Source of the DNA: JAENVT01 sp031412355
Lineage (GTDB): Bacteria; Actinomycetota; Acidimicrobiia; Acidimicrobiales; Ilumatobacteraceae
DNA length: 15,784 nt
Direction: 5' to 3'
Assembly: GCA_031412355.1 (NCBI GenBank)
Contig: JANOCR010000309.1
Location: forward strand, 1 to 15,784
How positions within the stretch are numbered: position 1 is the stretch's first letter; each line of letters starts with the position of its first letter. The position numbers and the translations under genes were made by a program. This document shows, piece after piece, positions 12,468 through 15,784 of this stretch. The notes beneath the pieces are model-generated. The model was given only the letters and a program-made list of their open reading frames with translations. It had not been told where the DNA came from and did not search any database.

Positions 12468-14495
12468 GTGGCGGAGGCGGAATCGCCAACGATGGTCAAT
12501 CAGGACGCATGTCTACGAGAACGGGCCCTGGTGCCCGTGATCGCCAACATTGCCATTGCGCCGTTTTGGCTGATCCCCTTCACCGTGCTGGTCAGCGTGC
12601 TGACCAGGGCCGAGAACGAGACCGTGCGCCTGCAGAGCTGGATCGGCGCGGCGCTGCTGTCCACCTGCCTGTTGACGGCCGGCGTCACCGCTCATCGCCG
12701 CCACGCCGGTTCACCAACACCGCGGTGGATCGTCATGCTGCTGCGAGCCGGCCTGGGATCGATGGGTGTCGTGTTCGGCATGACCACCTGGGTTGCCAGC
12801 CCCGCATCGATCGAAATGGTGATGCTCTTCGCCGTGTTCCCCACCACCGCCAGTGCGATCGCAGCGATGCTCACCGCCGGGCGGCGCGACATGTTCGTGA
12901 GCCTGCTTGTGCCGATGGCGGTGATGTCGGCGTTCACACTGGCGACATCGGTCGACCTGAGGTTGCGCGGCCTGGCCCTGCTGTGGGTGTTCTACTCGGC
13001 GGCATTGACCGTGATTCATTCGACGCTCAGCAAGACGGTGCGGACCGCCATCTTGCTGCAGAAGACGAGCGAGGACCTGCTGGTCGAGATCGAGCGCGAC
13101 CAGGCCCAACTGACCGAGACGAATGCCCAGCTCGCTGTATCGATCGAACAGCTCACTCACCAGGCGACGCACGACGCGCTGACCGGCCTCCTCAACCGCC
13201 GCGGGATGTTCGAGACACTCGAGGCAATGCTCACCGAGATCGCGACGCAGCCCGTCGGCGTGCTGTTCTTGGATCTCGACCGCTTCAAGGCGGTCAACGA
13301 CACATTGGGTCATCGTGGCGGGGATCACTTCTTGCGGATCGTCTCGGACCGGATCGAGCGCTGCCTGCAAGGCGCGGGAATCGCCGGCCGAATCGGTGGC
13401 GACGAGTTCGTGGTCGCGCTCCCCGGTGCCGACGAACGGACCACAGTCGCCGTTGCCCACCAGTTGCAAGGTGTTCTCAGCCAAGCGATTCACGCGGCGG
13501 GGCGCGAGCTGCCCTCGTCGGTCAGCATCGGCATCGCCCACGCTCCGACACACGGCCAGAACGTCAGCGAGGTGTTGGCCAACGCCAACGTTGCGCTCTA
13601 TCAGTCCAAGACATCGGGTCGCAGCAGAGTCACCCACTTCGACACCGAGTTGGCGCGCGAGAACAAGGACCGGATCGACCTCGAGTTGCGCCTGCGCCGC
13701 GCCATCGACGACGGCGACATCGTGCCCTTCTTCCAGCCCGAGCTCGACGCCAGTTCAGGGATGATCGTAGGCGCCGAACTGCTGGCGAGGTGGGTGCAAC
13801 CGAACGGCACGATCATCGCCGCGCACGACTTCATGGAGTTGGCGGTGCGCGCCGGGCTGCTCGACCGCGTGACCGAGCGGGTCTTCGGCGGCGCACGTCG
13901 CCAGATTCGTCGCCTCGCAATACTCGGCCTGCCGGAGGGGTTCCGATTCCGCGTCAACCTCGCACCCCATTCGACCGAGCGTCCGTGGCGCGACAACCCC
14001 ATCGACCTGCTCGTCAACGGCATCGATCCGCACCTGTTGACCGTCGATGTGCGCGAATCGTTCGTGACGGTCGATCTCCCGTCGGCCGCCTCGAACCTGT
14101 CGGAATTCCGGGCACGCGGCGGTCGCGTCTGCCTCGACGATTTCGCCCAAGGTGTGTCATCGCTCAGCATGCTGCGTCGGCTGCCGCTCGACGAGGTCCG
14201 AATCGATCGCATCTCGATCGACACCATCACGACACATCCCCACGATCGTGCGATCGTGCGATCGATCATCGCCCTGACGCGCGAGATCGGCCTCGAGGTC
14301 ACCGCCGACGGCGTGGAGACCGGTGCCCAGGCCGATGCGTTGATCGCCCTCGGTTGCGTTCGGCAACAGGGTCACCTCTACGCTCCGGCGCTGTCGGAGG
14401 AAGGCTTCGAGAACTACCTGTTGCGCCGGCTCGCCGAGCAGTACGTGCGGGCCGCCGACACCCGGCCGACCTGGAACACGCACGAACTGACCTGA
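12468..14495 (+). CDS. Membrane GGDEF-EAL protein (diguanylate cyclase with degenerate phosphodiesterase domain)
   Basis: 675 residues. About six hydrophobic segments fill residues 20-190 (an unassigned MASE-like sensor), followed by a coiled coil (about 200-230). The GGDEF domain (about 235-395) has DALTGLLNRR, LFLDLDRFKAVND and an intact GGDEF (310-314), so c-di-GMP synthesis is plausible. No RxxD inhibitory site is seen at the usual place. The EAL domain (about 405-660) keeps Glu437 (as ELL), Asn497, Asp557-Asp558 and Gln634. It has Asp527 for the EITE glutamate, Arg578 for the catalytic lysine and Asp614 for the EGVE glutamate, so hydrolysis is doubtful. GTG 12468 is chosen because AAGGAG precedes it by 6 bases; an earlier GTG at 12441 lacks this. 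Confidence 0.92.
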   Translation: MAEAESPTMVNQDACLRERALVPVIANIAIAPFWLIPFTVLVSVLTRAENETVRLQSWIGAALLSTCLLTAGVTAHRRHAGSPTPRWIVMLLRAGLGSMGVVFGMTTWVASPASIEMVMLFAVFPTTASAIAAMLTAGRRDMFVSLLVPMAVMSAFTLATSVDLRLRGLALLWVFYSAALTVIHSTLSKTVRTAILLQKTSEDLLVEIERDQAQLTETNAQLAVSIEQLTHQATHDALTGLLNRRGMFETLEAMLTEIATQPVGVLFLDLDRFKAVNDTLGHRGGDHFLRIVSDRIERCLQGAGIAGRIGGDEFVVALPGADERTTVAVAHQLQGVLSQAIHAAGRELPSSVSIGIAHAPTHGQNVSEVLANANVALYQSKTSGRSRVTHFDTELARENKDRIDLELRLRRAIDDGDIVPFFQPELDASSGMIVGAELLARWVQPNGTIIAAHDFMELAVRAGLLDRVTERVFGGARRQIRRLAILGLPEGFRFRVNLAPHSTERPWRDNPIDLLVNGIDPHLLTVDVRESFVTVDLPSAASNLSEFRARGGRVCLDDFAQGVSSLSMLRRLPLDEVRIDRISIDTITTHPHDRAIVRSIIALTREIGLEVTADGVETGAQADALIALGCVRQQGHLYAPALSEEGFENYLLRRLAEQYVRAADTRPTWNTHELT

Positions 14496-14512
14496 CCACG
14501 CGACTCAGGTCA
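14488..14512 (+). terminator. Stem-loop spanning the GGDEF-EAL stop codon
   Basis: TGACCTGA (14488-14495) and TCAGGTCA (14505-14512) form a perfect 8-bp stem with a 9-base loop. The last three bases of the left arm are the TGA stop. There is no T-run. It may limit readthrough into the disulfide-oxidase gene. Confidence 0.4.
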
Positions 14513-14562
14513 CACCGCTGCGAATCGGGACTTCTGGGCCTTCTCGCCGTGGTCAGGACCGG

Positions 14563-14568
14563 TACGTT
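14563..14568 (+). promoter_or_regulatory. Candidate -10 box (TACGTT) before the disulfide oxidase gene
   Basis: TACGTT ends 7 bases before ATG 14576. The intervening bases contain GAGG, so the site could instead simply overlap a weak ribosome binding site. No -35 box is evident. Confidence 0.25.
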
Positions 14569-14575
14569 GAGGACA

Positions 14576-15109
14576 ATGGTCGCAGTATCGGTATTGGCAA
14601 TGGAGCGCTTCTTCGCGCTCCTCGCCCTGCTGGCCGGCGGCCTGGCGATCGCGGTGCTCGCCGCCCGCCTGGTGCCGGCCGCCGCCCGCCTGGACGAGCT
14701 GGTGCGACCCGTTCGGCTGTGGCTGGCCTGGCTGATCGCCGGTGTCGCAATGGCCGGAAGCCTCTACTTCAGCGAGAACGCCAAATTCGTTCCTTGCAAG
14801 CTGTGCTGGTTTCAACGCATCGCTATGTACCCCCTGGCCGTGCTGTTGTTGATCGCCGCGGCACGACGCGACCACTCGATCCGCCGCTACGCCGTGCCGC
14901 TCGCAGCGATCGGTGCAGTGATCTCGGCGTATCACTACCTGATCGAATGGCGCCCATCACTCGGCACCGGAACGTGCGACATAGCCGCACCATGCACGGT
15001 GCCTTGGTTCCGCCAGTTCGGCTTCGTGTCGTTGCCGTTCATGGCGCTGTGCGGGTTCGTCGCGATCGTTGCACTGCTGACCCTCGACCGATCCCACAAG
15101 GAGACCTGA
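14576..15109 (+). CDS. Disulfide bond formation protein, DsbB/BdbC type
   Basis: This inner-membrane oxidase passes electrons from a thiol oxidoreductase outside the membrane to quinone. Its 177 residues include about four main membrane segments after an additional hydrophobic N-terminal stretch. The first cysteine pair is in CKLCWFQRIAMYP, the BdbC-style CxLCWxQR motif. The second pair is in CDIAAPC in the second outer loop, followed by FGFVSLPFMAL. Both pairs needed for catalysis are present. The start is ATG 14576, with GAGG 4 bases upstream; ATG 14600 is a possible alternative. The in-frame open stretch further upstream lies within the GGDEF-EAL gene and is not coding. Two bases separate its stop from the thioredoxin-like gene, its probable redox partner. 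Confidence 0.92.
   Translation: MVAVSVLAMERFFALLALLAGGLAIAVLAARLVPAAARLDELVRPVRLWLAWLIAGVAMAGSLYFSENAKFVPCKLCWFQRIAMYPLAVLLLIAAARRDHSIRRYAVPLAAIGAVISAYHYLIEWRPSLGTGTCDIAAPCTVPWFRQFGFVSLPFMALCGFVAIVALLTLDRSHKET
15098..15103 (+). promoter_or_regulatory. Ribosome binding site AAGGAG of the thioredoxin-like gene
   Basis: AAGGAG inside the last codons of the disulfide oxidase gene lies 8 bases before ATG 15112, supporting that start and coupled expression. Confidence 0.7.
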
Positions 15110-15111
15110 CC

Positions 15112-15784
15112 ATGCCTACGTCAACCAGACCGGCAGCACGTCCGTCAACCCGTCCGCCTGCCCGTCCGTCACCAACCAACAACAAGCCACTGTGGCTGTG
15201 GGCCGCCATCGTCGGAGTCGTGGCCATCGCACTCGGCATCGCCGTGTGGTCGACCAGCGGCAGCGACACGACCGTCAGCCAGGGCACGACGGCGATCGAC
15301 AACTCCCGTAGCTCCGCAGCGGAGAGCCAGCCGGTAACGGTCGACGGAGTTGCGTTGCCGCCGCCGCCGGAGGCGGGCGCCGACACGGCAATCGGCCTGA
15401 CCGTGCCCACGCTGCACGGCTTTCAGTTCGACGGAACGCCGCTCGACATCACACCCGGTGGCCGCGCCAAGATGGTCGTCTTCCTGGCTCACTGGTGCTC
15501 GCACTGCAACGCTGAGATACCGGTGCTCCGCGCTTGGGCCGAGGCAGGCGGCGTGCCGGCGGACCTAGACATCATCGGTGTCTCGACGGCTGTCAGCGTG
15601 CAGCGCGAGAACTACCCGCCGAGCGAGTGGGTGGTCGCCAAGGAATGGGCTTGGCCGGTAATGGCCGACAGCGCCAACTCCGACGCCGCAATCGCCTACG
15701 GCGTCGGAGCGTTCCCGAATTTCGTGGTCGTAGGCGCCGACGGCACGGTGAAGGTGCGTTCGTCGGGCGAACTACCCGCTGCGG
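15112..15784 (+). CDS. Membrane-anchored thioredoxin-like protein (TlpA/ResA family), partial at the window end
   Basis: 224 complete codons are visible and the gene continues past the window. The N-terminus is a basic, Arg/Pro-repetitive cytosolic tail (TRPAARPSTRPPARPSP). A transmembrane anchor follows at about 27-46 (PLWLWAAIVGVVAIALGIAV). A linker of about 45 residues then leads to a thioredoxin-fold domain from about residue 92. The active site is HWCSHCNAEIP with Cys129 and Cys132 (CSHC). AFPNFVVVGADG supplies the usual cis-Pro region. It acts outside the membrane as a disulfide oxidase or reductase. Its position directly behind the BdbC-type gene suggests that it is the protein reoxidised by it. 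Whether a C-terminal extension exists cannot be seen. Confidence 0.88.
   Translation, partial: MPTSTRPAARPSTRPPARPSPTNNKPLWLWAAIVGVVAIALGIAVWSTSGSDTTVSQGTTAIDNSRSSAAESQPVTVDGVALPPPPEAGADTAIGLTVPTLHGFQFDGTPLDITPGGRAKMVVFLAHWCSHCNAEIPVLRAWAEAGGVPADLDIIGVSTAVSVQRENYPPSEWVVAKEWAWPVMADSANSDAAIAYGVGAFPNFVVVGADGTVKVRSSGELPAA

Noticed and set aside
12509..14575. Very long open frame continuing upstream from the disulfide oxidase
   Set aside because: It is a shadow of the GGDEF-EAL gene in another frame. Only the part from ATG 14576 resembles a protein family.

Overview
This window looks like chromosomal DNA from a high-GC actinobacterium. The evidence is a C-terminal DUF2510-type motif (GWYADP...RYWDGSTWTEHV), which is largely an actinobacterial signature, together with frequent GTG starts, dense gene packing with 4-base overlaps, and several starts that carry a TANNNT hexamer 7-8 bases upstream with no Shine-Dalgarno (leaderless style). 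A placement near the Acidimicrobiia is my guess from overall gene style; no marker in the window proves it.

Left part (1-1.6 kb): a tRNA-Ser(UGA) gene with encoded CCA, then prephenate dehydratase (pheA) on the minus strand. Two gene remnants flank pheA: the 3' end of a KstD-like flavoprotein on its left, and a frameshifted half of a cyclic-nucleotide-binding domain on its right. Both have lost their 5' ends at the pheA borders.

Central operon (1.6-6.65 kb, plus strand): larB, larC, a two-domain 3-mercaptopyruvate-type sulfurtransferase, a roughly 12-segment ABC permease and its ATPase. Every junction overlaps by 4 or 8 bases, so the five genes are probably translationally coupled. LarB and LarC act in making the nickel-pincer nucleotide (NPN) cofactor. 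The sulfur-inserting enzyme LarE and any client enzyme (LarA-like) are not in the window. The coupled sulfurtransferase and transporter are the most intriguing context here.

Middle (6.7-9.9 kb, plus strand): a DUF2510 protein with a charged Lys/Asp linker, an unusual fusion of a metallo-beta-lactamase fold with a C-terminal Rieske domain, and a protein that looks like a degenerate GGDEF relative.

Minus-strand cluster (9.86-12.34 kb): glutamyl-Q tRNA(Asp) synthetase, a prolyl-4-hydroxylase-like 2-oxoglutarate/Fe(II) oxygenase, and an L,D-transpeptidase lipoprotein for peptidoglycan cross-linking. Divergent from these and reading right is a membrane GGDEF-EAL protein with an intact GGDEF motif and a degraded EAL site. 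It is followed by a BdbC/DsbB-type quinone-linked disulfide oxidase and a membrane-anchored thioredoxin-like protein (CSHC) that runs off the window end. No CRISPR array, insertion sequence, prophage gene or rRNA was seen, and no gene-free stretch exceeds 300 bases.
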